From positions 177,642-239,481 of the forward strand of contig NW_005178997.1 of assembly GCF_000350225.1 (NCBI RefSeq): DNA of 61,840 nt. The letters run 5' to 3'. This document shows, piece after piece, positions 48,900-60,100 of this stretch. Position numbers and translations under genes: made by a program. The notes under the pieces are model-generated. The model did no database searches, was not told the origin of the DNA, and was given only the letters and a program-made list of their open reading frames with translations. The stretch's first letter is position 1. Each line of letters opens with the position of its first letter. Source of the DNA: Chondrus crispus. Lineage: Eukaryota; Rhodophyta; Florideophyceae; Gigartinales; Gigartinaceae.

Positions 48900-50467
48900 T
48901 TGTGCACTGTTATGCTCCTATAGAATACGATATGTGAAGTACTTCGAATTAATGAGAACAGAAATTTTGGTAAGAGCGTTCGAGTGTGAGCACGTTTTCT
49001 CAAACGTCTGTCTCACACGATCTGAAAGGCGTCGGTCTGCTGTTCTTCTTTTCATTTTCTCTAACTCTTGCAACCCAAACATTGTCAGCACGAGGAGAGT
49101 GACCACAGACGGTGTCGGATGCCGCCTGTCGACCTCTCTCTGTGCTTTATTTCGGTGGGAAACTTATAGTTCATAGGCCATAATCCTGTCGTGATGAAGG
49201 AGTCCTGCATAACAGATTCAGGGATGGCCTTATATCCGGCGGCGGCCATTTTAAGTTTTAATGTGACGTTAGCGTATCCGATATGACATTTTGCGAGCTA
49301 TTCATCCCGCACAGTGCGAGTCTGCTGTTGAAAACACGGTTTATAGCTTGGTCGCGAGGCTGTAAAAATGACTCGTATTGGCTGGAAGTCGAACGATTTC
49401 CAAGTTGTTTTCTGCACTATACTCAAGCCAATCCAAAGACTTTCGAGACACATGTCCCTCTAAGAGAATCACAACTGCTTTCTCAGCACTGATGTGTTCC
49501 CGAATGAATTTTTGGATGTGCTGCACTGCATATTTGATAATGTCTCCATCAATGAAGCCATTTTCCGTCACACAAATCCTTGTGGACGAATGACACCGGT
49601 CTTGTTTCGTGAGCCAGGCAAGATTTTTGGCACATGTGGGAAGTCGGCTTGCTGCAAAGGTTCTAACCACTTCAAAATTACTTTTTTCCGGACGCAATCA
49701 AGAAAAGGGGTGCAAGAAGTCCAGAGGCAGAGGCTTCTATGCCAGCAGTCACGTGCTTCCCATGATCTTTTACGGCGAGATGCCTTCCTCCATGATGCGA
49801 GGTTGCAGATGTCAAGGTACGGATCCCTTTACCGAATTCTGCAAGCACACTTGTCTCGTCGCAATTCCAAATTCGGTTGGGGTCGTCAAATATACCTGAG
49901 TGGTTTTCTGAGATCTGAAGAAACACGTCTTTCAGTGTGCCTACATGGGCGACATTTTCTGCCCCGAGCCGAGCTTCCGTAATTTTTCAGAGTTGCGGTA
50001 CGTCAGTGACCTATTCCGAGCCCGGAATGATCTGATGGCCGGGGATGGTAGCTGATTGCGAAAACCACGGAGGCCATCGTTCGATCTTTTGGCTTGCAGG
50101 CTTTGCATGGTGCGCATGTCAATTGCAAAGCTTTTCAGAGAGGCCTCAATAGCTCTATTGCAGATGACTTCATCCTCTGCATCTTGCAGTACCTTTTGGT
50201 GCCCTGCGAAATGTTGAAGGGGGTCAAAACGTTATGCTAGTGTGTCTTGATGACCCCCCCTCACATGCACATTTGATGTAGTGTACCGTTGAGCGCGAGA
50301 CGTTTGAGACAGGATATGTCTCCCGAATGCTGCGATGCGTCTTGAGTAGCTCAAGGGCTACCTCCCGGCGTTTCTGCTCGTCTTTTCGCCGTTGTAAATG
50401 TCGCTTGAATGCTGCGGCTTGAGACCGCATTGAGGGTGGCATTTTACGAGATTGCCTGCGGTTGGTC
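48900..50467 (-). pseudogene. third pogo-like transposase relic
   Basis: From ATG near 50467 the minus strand reads a basic start, helix-turn-helix YPVSNVSRSTVHYIKCA, then stops. Next comes GIFDDPNRIWNCDETSVLAE (first Asp) in 49678-49926, VVILLEGHVSRKSLDWL (second Asp now Glu) in 49341-49697, and LQPRDQAINRVFNSRLAL toward 49300. Several stops and frame changes lie between. A tail of remnant helical sequence reaches about 48900. It resembles but is not identical to the other two pogo relics. Ends are uncertain. Confidence 0.75.
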
Positions 50468-51554
50468 ATGTCTAAGGATTGTGCGCAGATAGTATGTGAC
50501 GTAATAGTATGTTTTGGCACAATCACAACTCTTGTTCAGTTCATGTGAGAATAGACGTGAAAGCATGTTTTGAAAACGCTGTCCCAAATTGGGCCCTGTC
50601 TCAAATTGAGCCTCTAAGAACGGTAAGTTACCGTTTACCCTTGATAGGCAGGAAGGTTAAACCTTAGTGCCCATCAAAGGTAAACGCTGCAAAGTTGCCA
50701 AGCTCATTTAGCATTCGAACTATACTTCCTATGACAACATGTTGATTACTTCAAGAGTCGTCAACATTTCAAATAGAGGAACTTTCTACTCTAGCATAAA
50801 CTGTGCAATATTAGACACAGCGTGGAGACATATAGAATGAGGTGAACTTTCGTGTCGATAGCGGTGACCTATGGAGAAATGTATTTAAAGCGGCGACTAT
50901 CCGTCTCATGGCGTGCTCTGCATTTTGCGTAAACGGTTTTCTGCGGGCCGGGAAATGAATCTCGCCCCATCACGATTTGGTTTCGCTATCCCCATTTGCT
51001 ATACAAAACTCCAACTTCATACCTCAACTCTGGTCCCTTAAACTTGTGTGAAGAAGATAGTGGTAATTTTACGGCGGAACTCCTCTTCTGAGGACATCGG
51101 ACGGGAGGCCACTAAACTCGCGCAGATAACTATCGATAGACTAAAAATAGTCTAGAAGTAAAAACCAAAGAGAAAAGACATGTGAGTGAAGCGAAGAGGA
51201 GAGGGCGGGCCTCAACGAATCAGGGGATGGGTGGGAAAGAAATAGACATAAAGAGGGGAGACGAAGAGGCTCGTCCCCTCCCTGGACGCTTGAAAAGGGA
51301 CAACTTTCGTTTTTCAAAACCCCAAATACCTTTATAACAAGGATCAGCTGTGACAAGTGGCTCCGTTGGGCCCGCTGTGAGCCGCAAGTGGGGAGGAATT
51401 CGAAAGAGTTTGAATATATTAAAGTTATTGGAATGACAGTTTCAATATAAACAAATGGAATGGAGTAGAAAAGTAAGAAGTCATGCAAAAGGGATTTGAT
51501 GTAATAAAGTGGAGCGGTAAAGGCACGCAGTGGTTGATAAAACGTAAAGTAGCT
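50468..51554. other. intergenic repeat-poor region with a hairpin
   Basis: No supported gene. An imperfect hairpin lies at 50632-50690. A second small hairpin (AGACTA...TAGTCT) lies near 51138-51154. A minus-strand frame at 51141-51488 starts with GTG and shows no family motif. Confidence 0.4.
50632..50690. repeat. imperfect inverted repeat
   Basis: GTTTACCCTTGATAGGC and, downstream, the inverted GCCCATCAAAGGTAAAC pair over 17 bases with two mismatches. An AAGGTTAAACCTT palindrome occupies the loop. It may be a transposon footprint or a regulatory hairpin. Confidence 0.65.
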
Positions 51555-52690
51555 TTATATAAACTCTATGGATGAAGTCCTTGTACTAAAGGACTGGTAC
51601 ACTACATTGCGGGTAGTTTCATCTGCTTCCGATGTGAAAACAATGATGTTGCCAGGATGTGTTGTCCTGGACTGTGCAACATATAGTTGACATTGAGAGA
51701 AGCAGTGATTTCTAAGATCTAGTCCCAGGCTTCCTCCAAAAGGCTGTCCATGCGCCTTGTTCGTAGTCATGGCAAAGCAAGTCCTTGTAAATCCTGAGAC
51801 AGGAAACTTGTTGTCTCCGGCTCCGCAAGGCATGCGAGGCAGGCAGAGTGGCTTTCCCTGATGACCTCCAGTAGCTACGTGGAGACAAATCAAGCTGTCA
51901 GACATGCTATCTACTATGTACCTAGCTCCGTTGACATGTCCATCGTTAGGGTCGAGGTTTCGAGGAAGCATGACAAGGAAACCCTTCTTTAACCTTAGTT
52001 GATGGTCGAGTAGAGACGAACCTGCAGTCAGTGTATTCAATAGATCTACCGGATACCTGAGGACTTTTTGGTCCTCCTTCTCTACTTTGTCTGCGCTCAA
52101 GAACGTGCGATACGCGCCGGAATCATGTCTCCAACGATCTCATTGATTTATGGCAGAGAACTGTTCTTAGTTGCTAGAATGACTCTAGAAGTGATCCAAT
52201 CCATGTCCGAGTGCCGTGACGAAATGCCGTCAAAGATGGAACGATAGAGGTCTGTGATGGATCTCACAGTACACACAGAGGTCGGCAGACGTATCATGTC
52301 GGACTGGTTTGGACCTCGCAGTCGTCCTTCACCAACCTGAAGCAGAAATGGTGCGAACTGGAGCGCATCGTGGCCTGCGGACGTATCTTGGCGCAGAGCT
52401 GAAAGTCTCATGTTCTCTGTGAGAGAGAGCGACTCGAATCCTCGGAAGAGAGTCGAGGATCTGACGCATGCATTGACTATCTGTGCTCTTGATCCGCCCG
52501 GCATGACTGGAAGAATTTGTCGAAAGTCTCCAGAACACAAAACGTGTTTACTGCCGAAAGGAAAATCTGTGCCCGTCAGGTCGCGTAAGGTGCGATCTAC
52601 GGCCTCTATACAATACCTATGGCACATTACGATCTCATTGCATATGATCAAGTCGATGTCTTTCATATTTTCACACAGGAAGGTCAAAAT
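51555..52690 (-). pseudogene. PIF1-like helicase fragment, Helitron-type
   Basis: Two minus-strand frames give the C-terminal half of a PIF1-family helicase as found in Helitrons. The first has IDLIICNEIVM (Walker B, Asp now Asn), KHVLCSGDFRQILPVMPG, and LTENMRLS. The second has KKGFLVMLPRNLDPNDGHVNGARYIV and FAMTTNKAHGQPFGG with LYVAQSRTT. The Walker A part is missing beyond 52690, where homology stops. A frame break with several stops lies at about 52100-52150. It is a dead remnant; no Rep domain or defined Helitron end is visible. Confidence 0.85.
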
Positions 52691-53258
52691 CTGGTAAAAT
52701 CAATTTCTGGGCGATTTTTAGCCCAAAAATTGCCGCCCTCCATTTCGTGTACGGGTGGCGCCCACCATGACCTGCCCGGGTGAGATTTTTGGCAGAAATT
52801 GCCTCCCATGTGATTGGTCCAGGGGTGTCCGGTGCCGCCCCAGATTAGCGCTAAATTGGCAATAGATATATGCCTTCGGGCGATACTATGAGCTCAAGAG
52901 CACTGCCCAGCCAAATTTTGCTGGGCAATATTACACGCCGTCCGGGTCTCTGTTCGAGGGCGGTAAGTTTACCTCGGAAATTCTGCCCGGCCGTAACGGC
53001 TACATTTTCTGGCGCTCAGACCATGCGTTCACGGGTCAGGGTAAACGCGCACTGGAATATGTCATTATGTAATCATGGCACGTGCTGGTAGTATTACTCG
53101 CATACTCATTGCATGCTGTTTCTAAACACGTACTCATCTCCACGTCTCGCCGGCGCGCCGGTATACATTCACTGGTTCTCCGCACCTCTGCGCTAGCACA
53201 CTCTCCATGCTGTTGCTTAGTCCAGCTTTGTAGGAGCACGTTCTTTTTGGTTCCATTA
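52691..53258. other. non-coding stretch upstream of the basic ORF
   Basis: The sequence holds repeated motifs around TTTTTAGCCCAAAAATTGCC (52715) and GATTTTTGGCAGAAATTGCC, and a hairpin TGCCCAGC...GCTGGGCA near 52902-52926. It may be the end of an insertion that truncated the helicase. No gene is seen. Confidence 0.4.
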
Positions 53259-53320
53259 CTTTTCACTTCATCCTCCTTTTCACTCCATCCTCCTTTTCAC
53301 TCCATCCTCCTTTTCACTCC
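53259..53320. repeat. ~17-bp pyrimidine-rich tandem repeat, about 4 copies
   Basis: TTTTCACTCCATCCTCC recurs about four times with drift, ending about 35 bp before the ATG of the next ORF. Confidence 0.85.
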
Positions 53321-53355
53321 TTCTTCCGTTTCATCTTTGCCTGCCGTCTGTAGCG

Positions 53356-54031
53356 ATGAATAGACGGGCTAGCGCTTCCAGAGGTCGCGCGAAGGCGAAG
53401 CGCAAGAAGACACCCGGCGCAGGGCATGCATCGCAGGGAGATCCGGAAGGCTTTGGAAAACGTGGCCCCGGTGCGATGGTCATTCACCCAAAGGGTTACG
53501 GCAGTCGGCGGCCTGACAGCGAAGAGGGCGATGGGGAAGATACCGCATCACTCGTTCTGTCGGCGACTCGCGAAAGTGTACTGTCGTGTAAGAGGGGTAG
53601 ACAAGAGGGCCGGATGTTCCCCGAAGAACATCCCCGCGTAAGAGAGCAGCGGTTGAAGAAGAGGATGATGAGGTTGTCGCCGAGAGTCCTCTTCGCAAAC
53701 GTGTCCGAGAACCAACTCCGCATTTTACACGATTCACACCGTCGAAGAACGCTCCTGTACGAGAAGCCGAATCTTGCCTGAGGACTCCAACGCAGGCTGT
53801 TCGCCAGGCTTCGCGTCGCATTCGCATCGTTGACTCCCAAGGTGGGTCGCAGAGTCTTTTACCGGGTCTTACTGTGCAAAGCGGACAGGAGCAGCCCAAT
53901 CCAAATGCTACTCTTCTTTCCCAAAAGGCTATTCAGAAGTCACATGAAGCCATAAGGCAACTGATCTCGAAGGCCTTTTCACAGCTGAAGCAGGAACACA
54001 GGAAGGTCAAATCAGCCTATCGGAGGCAATA
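53356..54031 (+). pseudogene. basic protein of unknown function, frameshifted
   Basis: The ATG frame (53356-53781) starts with a very basic segment (RGRAKAKRKKTPGAGHASQG) and becomes acidic. From about 53620 the more coding-like reading is another frame: acidic EEEDDEVVAESP, a Ser/Pro-rich middle, then helical SHEAIRQLISKAFSQLKQEH to TAA near 54031. A shift near 53590-53620 would join them. I do not recognise a family. A basic start, acidic patch and coiled-coil end would suit an accessory protein of a transposon. Confidence 0.4.
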
Positions 54032-54137
54032 AAAAATCGGCGCAAATATTTTGGTCCGGGCCAGCAAAAAATGTGTCATAAATGTAGCAACGCTTGTTGA
54101 TTTCATGTCGCGATTTTGCACATTTTTTAACAATAAC

Positions 54138-54455
54138 GCCATTGGCTGAAAATCGGAATAGTTATGGCACAGCGTCTCTGCCTGGCCTGTGGCGGTAGAT
54201 GACTGGCTGGCGCTGCACACAGGTAAGTCTCGCAGTGCCAAACGCCATTGGCTGAAAAGCAGCAGAGTTATTGCACAGCGTCTCTGCGCAGCCTGTGGCG
54301 GGAGATGACTGGCTGGCGCTGCACACGGGTAAGTCTCGCAGTGCCAAAAGCCATTGGCTGAAAAGCAGCATAGTTATGGCAGAGCGTCTCTGCCTGGCCT
54401 GCGGCGGTAGATGGCTGGCTGGCGCTGTACACGGGCAGGTCCCGCAGGGCCAAAC
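54138..54455. repeat. 3 x 106-bp tandem repeat
   Basis: Units start at 54138, 54244 and 54350, each beginning GCCATTGGCTGAAAA and ending near CGCAGNGCCAAA. They differ by about 10%. The unit is not a multiple of three, so it is not a protein repeat. Confidence 0.92.
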
Positions 54456-54999
54456 GCTTTTACATTGATGCAATGATGAGACGGTGATCATCGCTGCATA
54501 TGGGCAGCCACCGACGACCATGTTTTGCTGCTCCAGGGCAGTGAAAATATGTCTCCATTCGCAGCTCCAATGCAACACTAGACGTAATGCTCCGACCTAC
54601 TCTCAGTCAATGAAATGTTAATCCAGTACCTTTCTTGCAAAGGTGATATCACCCCGCCGGTCCAGAAACGGTCCCAACCCGAAGGATGAAACCGATAGCG
54701 GTTCCAGCGGCGTTCACATCACATTTATTTGTAGCAACCAAAGAGTATTGTTACGGCTACATACACTACATCTACCCCGTCCAAATACCGGAATACCGCA
54801 GCAGTGGTTCATTGCGCTTCTGTTAAATACAATAATCAACGCCAAGAAACATAACAAGAGAGGTCAGTTACGGTCACAGTACGTCATGATGGTGGATTGG
54901 AATTCTGATAGACTAAGGAGGGTGTACTGATGGCTTACCTGATCCTGAGTTAGAAGACGGGCGGGTTGACCTGCAGTGAGACAAGGAACGCTGTGAAGC
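54456..54999. other. spacer between the 106-bp and 102-bp arrays
   Basis: About 540 bp with no supported gene or repeat. Confidence 0.35.
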
Positions 55000-56478
55000 T
55001 TGGTCAGAACAGTTCTTCGAAACTTTCAATGTGTTAGAGAATGTGCGAACTTACGTTACAGCTTTGTAGGTAATCGCAAAATGGCATGGCCTAGAGAAAG
55101 CGCTCACTTACTAAACGTCTGCAGCGCACTCGTGTCTCCGCATGAGATTTCAACCAAACACGCAATTCGCAGAAAGCAAACTGTCAGAAACGGGGATGGG
55201 CGGTGGGTCATGACTGTGGCAGAAGTGGCGTCACTTACTATGGATGATATCTCAACCAAACACGCAACTCGCAGAAAGGAAACTGTTAGAAAAATGGTTG
55301 CGTGGTGGGTCAGGACTGTGGTAGAAGTGGCGTCACTTACTGTGGATGATATCTCAACCAAACACGCAACTCGCAGAAAGAAAACTGTTAGAAAATTGGA
55401 TGCGTGGTGGATCAGGACTGTGGTAGAAGTGGCGTCACTTACTGTGGATGATATGTCAACCAAACACGCAACTCACAGAAAGGAACCTGTTAAAAAAATG
55501 GATGCGTGGTGGGTCAGAACTGTGGTAGAAGTGGCGTCACTTACTGCAGATGATATCTCAACCAAACACGCAACTCGCAGAAAGGAAACTGTTAGAAAAT
55601 TGGATGCGTGGTGGGTCAGGACTATGGGAGAAGTGGCGTCACATACTGTGGATGATATCTCAACCAAACACGCAACTCGCAGAAAGAAAACTGTTAGAAA
55701 AATGGATGCGTGGTGGGTCAAGACTGTGGCAGAAGTGGCGTCACTTACTGTGGATGATATCTCAACCAAACACGCAACTCACAGAAAGGAAACTGTTAGA
55801 AAAATGGATGCGTGGTGGGTCAGAACTGTGGGAGAAGTGGCGCCACTTACTGTGGATGATATCTCAACCAAACACGCAACTTGCCGAACGGAAACTGTTA
55901 GAAAAAAGGTTTCGTGGTGGGTCAGGACTGTAGCAGAAGTGCCGTCACTTACTGTGGATGATATGTCAACCAAACACGCAACTCACAGAAAGGAAACTGT
56001 TAGAAAAATGGATGCGTGGTGGGTCAGAACTGTGGGAGAAGTGGCGCCACTTACTGTGGATGATATGTCAACCAAACACGCAACTCGCAGAACGGAAACT
56101 GTTAGAAAAATGGATTCGTGGTGGGTCAGGACTGTGGCAGAAGTGGCGTCACTTACTGTGGATGATATCTCAACCAAACACGCAACTCGCAGAAAGGAAA
56201 CTGTTAGAAAAATGGATGCGTGGTGGGTCAGGACTGTGGCAGAAGTGGCGTCACTTACTGTGGATTATATCTCAACCAAACACGCAACTCGCAGAAAGGA
56301 AACTGTTAGAAAAATGGATTCTTGGTGGGTCGGGACTGTGGCAGAAGTGGCGTCACTTACTGTGAATGATATCTCAACCAAACACGCAACTCACAGAAAG
56401 GAAACTGTTAGAAAAATGGATTCGTGGTGGGTCAGAACTATGAGAGAAGTGGCGTCACTTACTGTGGATGACATCTAA
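55000..56478 (+). CDS. ORF of 34-residue tandem repeats, coding status uncertain
   Basis: The longest frame through the array is 492 codons with a GTG or internal ATG start. Each 34-residue unit reads DDISTKHATRRKETVRKM, then DAWWVRTVVEVASLTV. Units are basic at the front and hydrophobic with a WW pair at the back. Length per unit is like TPR or TAL-type repeats, but there is no sequence match. TCA to TAA in unit 14 ends the frame, although array sequence continues. Most inter-unit changes alter the amino acid, the opposite of what a conserved protein shows. I regard it as probably a non-coding minisatellite or subterminal repeat of the adjoining transposon. Confidence 0.2.
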   Translation: MVRTVLRNFQCVRECANLRYSFVGNRKMAWPRESAHLLNVCSALVSPHEISTKHAIRRKQTVRNGDGRWVMTVAEVASLTMDDISTKHATRRKETVRKMVAWWVRTVVEVASLTVDDISTKHATRRKKTVRKLDAWWIRTVVEVASLTVDDMSTKHATHRKEPVKKMDAWWVRTVVEVASLTADDISTKHATRRKETVRKLDAWWVRTMGEVASHTVDDISTKHATRRKKTVRKMDAWWVKTVAEVASLTVDDISTKHATHRKETVRKMDAWWVRTVGEVAPLTVDDISTKHATCRTETVRKKVSWWVRTVAEVPSLTVDDMSTKHATHRKETVRKMDAWWVRTVGEVAPLTVDDMSTKHATRRTETVRKMDSWWVRTVAEVASLTVDDISTKHATRRKETVRKMDAWWVRTVAEVASLTVDYISTKHATRRKETVRKMDSWWVGTVAEVASLTVNDISTKHATHRKETVRKMDSWWVRTMREVASLTVDDI

Positions 56479-56770
56479 ACCAAACACGCAACTCGCAGAA
56501 AGGAAACTGCTGGAAAAATGGATGCATGGTGGGTCAGAACTGTGGGAGAAGTGGCGTCACTTACTGCGGATGATATTTCAAACAGACAAGCAACTCGCAG
56601 AACGGAAACTGTTAGAGAAACGGATGCGTTGTGGGTCAAGTCTGTGGGAGAAGTAGCTTCACTTACTGTGTGGATGATATGTCAACCGAACACGCAACTC
56701 GCAGAAAGGAAACTGTCAGAAAACGGGATGCATGGTGGATCAAGACTGCGGACGACGCGCGTGCAGAGAG
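55131..56770. repeat. 16 x 102-bp tandem array
   Basis: The core TCAACCAAACACGCAACTCG recurs about every 102 bp, near 55149, 55251 and so on, to 56680. I count 16 units, the last three more diverged and one with a 2-base insertion. Because 102 is a multiple of three, three frames stay long open. Between units most changes fall at a few fixed positions (CGC/CAC, AAG/ACG, ATG/TTG, GCG/TCG, GGA/GTA/GCA). Confidence 0.93.
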
Positions 56771-57177
56771 TTGGATCTGGCCCTGGAACTATATTGCTGC
56801 ATATATATATGCAGTGTTCAGAAAAAACCGGTAGCTAGATATTTCAAACTGTTCATGGGCACGTGTCGTACTGAAATCTCAATTTGAAATTACCGAATTC
56901 GGTATAGCATGGCTGTCCTTAACGACAGCCATTCATTGAGCTTTTGCATGCGGCATCACATCAAAATGCGAGTAGGAGCATATCCTTTTTACCGTTTCTA
57001 TTCATTGAACCAAGCTTTAATATTAACGGCACAACCGTATGCATCGCCAAATGTAACAAAAGACCTTCTTTCGGCTGTAGAGCAGTAAGCTTGCTGAAAT
57101 CTTGTTAATGCCGAGGTCCATGCCAAACTTCACTGCAGCCCCACTTCTAGTTGCGGACCTGGTCGAAACTGTCACAG
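56771..57177 (+). other. 5' flank of the large transposase
   Basis: About 400 bp of AT-rich sequence between the array and the transposase ATG; it includes a TATATATA run near 56800. No gene or terminal repeat was identified. Confidence 0.4.
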
Positions 57178-60100
57178 ATGGGGCGTCAAAGCAAGAGTCG
57201 TTGGGTTCTTAAAAAACGCGGACCTTATGCAAAGCGTTCCGAAGATGTTGCATCACAAGGGACTACTTCGGATGGGCACGCACCATCTTCTTCTGAACCT
57301 CAGCTTGAAAGAAATCGAAAAAGAGCAAGGCCATGTAGGCAACTGTCTACAAAGCCAGCTAAACGTCCAGGAGATGGGTTCATGTTACTAGACGGTCAGT
57401 CAGAATCATACGCTTCCCTTTTGAAAGACGGGCTTTTAAGCGACCTCCAAGAATACCAAGGCGTCATGCATGACGGTGTGGAGGCACTTCCATCAAGTCC
57501 TCACCCCGAACGAAATAACACGATCCGTTGTGAAGAAAGCGAAGGAATTTCTGGATTAGACATTGGATTGAGCGTTGAGCAGGACAATGCCTACGAAGCT
57601 GAGGAGTCTGAGGAGCTGATAGACAGCATGTTCGAAAGCGCTTCTGGTGGAATTCGATTGACCTGGACAAATATTGCATCACTGATAACAGCAACTGGGA
57701 GCACGCGTCTCAGCGAGACTGCGTATCAGACACTTGCCAACTTTAGGAACTGGAGACCGAATGAAAGGCAGCTCACTCTCAAACTGCCAAGTACATCTAC
57801 TCTGAAGAGACGTGTTCGTCCATTTGCGAAATCCAACTTCTTCGTTCCTTGTCATGTAGAAATGTTTACTGTGGATTTGTCCAAGTCTGGGTCGAAGGCT
57901 GGCGTTGGAAAGTATACCTCACAGGACAGCGCTCCGACCATGATTGTAAGACCGAGCAACTGGGCAAAACTTGACTTTTCGACAGCAAAATTGCGGGAGA
58001 TGGTGCAAGGAAGACGGCATGATATGGATCCGTCAATCGAGATACCGAGGTTCTCGGATATTGAGGACACTCCAATAATCAAGGATAGGGCTGGGAGTCT
58101 ATCTGTTTATCGGATTCCAACCGAAGATGATGTGACAGTGAAACTGCGAAAAGGGCTCCTTCTTAACATTACGGTCGAAACAAGTGACGCGGTGAAGGGC
58201 AGATTGATGCAAGCCCAGTTTGCAGTAACATCCTCAACGAACATGAGATTTCATGCAGTTGTATCTTCCTTCTTTGTTTACGATGAGCCAAACTGGACAG
58301 AACTGCAGGCGGAGTCCAATTCAAAGCGTACCAAAACGATGAAGACGAAGAGACCAGAATCTCGGGCATTCCTTCCCAGTGACATGGTCGTCGAACTTGC
58401 ACTCCCAGGACAGCCAGACGCCGAAGATTCGGAAGAACCAACGCAAACACCCTTCCTTGTGTATAGGATGTGGAGAAGACAGAACTGTGATGACGACTAC
58501 GCCACCAGCTTGGTTGTATCTTCTGATAGAAATGTTTCGAATCTCACCGGAACGAATAGGGGCGTTTACAACCAGATGTTTGACAAAACCGTAGTGAAAC
58601 GAGTATCTGCCGATGATAATCCAATGAACAAGGGTCATCGCGTCGATGCGGAAAGCAGTGGACGTTTGGAAGATGGAAGAAAGTACGTTGTGTATAGAAT
58701 GTTTCTGTACTCTGATGGATTTACGCCGTACATTGGAAAGAAAGGAAGCATGGGTGGTGTATACATGCTGCCAATAGGTATGGCTCCGGAGAACCGCAAT
58801 GGAGCAGGAGCCATCAGACCTATCGGGCTAACTCCTCCAGGGGTATCTACAAACGAGGTACTGGCGGCAGTTATTGATGATATCATTGAGGGGACAGAAA
58901 AGGGATTTGAGATGACTACCGCAGAAGGAGAGAAGGTTGTTCTTTTTCTCGATGTCGTCGGGTACGTTGGAGACTATCCTGCAGTGTCCCACACTTTGGA
59001 CCTACTAGGGCACTGCTCCAATGTTCCATGTCACTTATGCAGCTATGGTAGGTACGACAAGTCTGGATTTCAAGGAAGCAAGTATTGTTACACAACCCGC
59101 ATCCATTCCGACCATCCATCTTTCGCGAGAGATGAGAACCGGGCTACTGCATTGAGGAGATCCAAGTTATCCAGGGAAGAGTTGAAAGCCCTCGGAATGG
59201 ATGACGCAGATACGTTTGAGACAAGTTTGCAGGCACTTCATCAACTCTCTGAGAAACTGCGACAAGTTCGCGCTCGTGTGCCTCGTGTACTCGGCAGTAG
59301 CAAACCGGTTATTCCTTCTGTTTTCGATTCGTATCGCTCATGCGTTGTGGCTCCCGATCATCTTTTCCTCGGGATTGGTCGCGACATCATGAATCTCTGT
59401 ATAACACTGCTACCAAAAGATGTACGCAAAGATGCCGAGGCAATTGCCAAGATGGCTTTGAAGGATGGCTATCTCATATATCAGGAGAGCCTAATCAACC
59501 ATGACAAGCATGTGCTACATTCAATGACGATATCGTCTATGTACTGCCTGCTCTTGGTAGCACCACGGGCGATGAAGAGTGCTTGGTACGTGAACAAAAT
59601 CACAGGCGAGAGAGAGAGCGGAAACTGTGCTACTATCGATGAAGCTCTCGACCTCCTCGACCTGTTTTCCTCTCTCGTGAGCAGAACGCAGTACTTTCCG
59701 GACTCAAGGATAGATGGTGAGAGGTCATTAGACACACACAATGAAGAAGGAGGAACCAAGAGACTTCTGGAGATTCGTAATATGGCACTTCGTTACCTAT
59801 CTCGAGTAGATAAGCTGTGTCGCACAAACAGCTTTGCCTCCACTCATTTGGACAAACCAAACCTTCACAGATTGTTGGAGTTCTTCACACATACATTGCC
59901 ACTGTTCGGTGGTGTAAGACATGTACAAGAGTTGTTGTTTGAAAGCGCTCATCAGCCATTGAAGAGGGGGGTAGCTCAATCCAATATGAAAAACTCACAA
60001 TTACAGGCTATGGAACATCGTCTTGCCAACGACTGGAAGACTCGTCTGGCAATTGAAACTGAAGGCATTGACACTAGTGAGAACGGCTGGAGCTTTGAGA

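Noticed and set aside
48880..50625. Weak inverted repeat (GCTCARTTTGRG-type) as ends of the third pogo relic
   Set aside because: About 70% similar with gaps and no TA duplication at both sides; not reliable.
51138..51154. Hairpin AGACTA...TAGTCT as a Helitron 3' terminator
   Set aside because: No CTRR end at the expected distance on the minus strand, so the Helitron end cannot be claimed.
51141..51488. 115-codon minus ORF
   Set aside because: GTG start, no motif; downstream flank of the Helitron helicase.
55104..56177. Long minus-strand ORFs across the 102-bp array
   Set aside because: Automatic result of a repeat unit divisible by three; no separate evidence.
55000..56770. Array considered as a CRISPR
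   Set aside because: Units are contiguous near-identical 102-bp repeats with no unique spacers, and the genome is eukaryotic.
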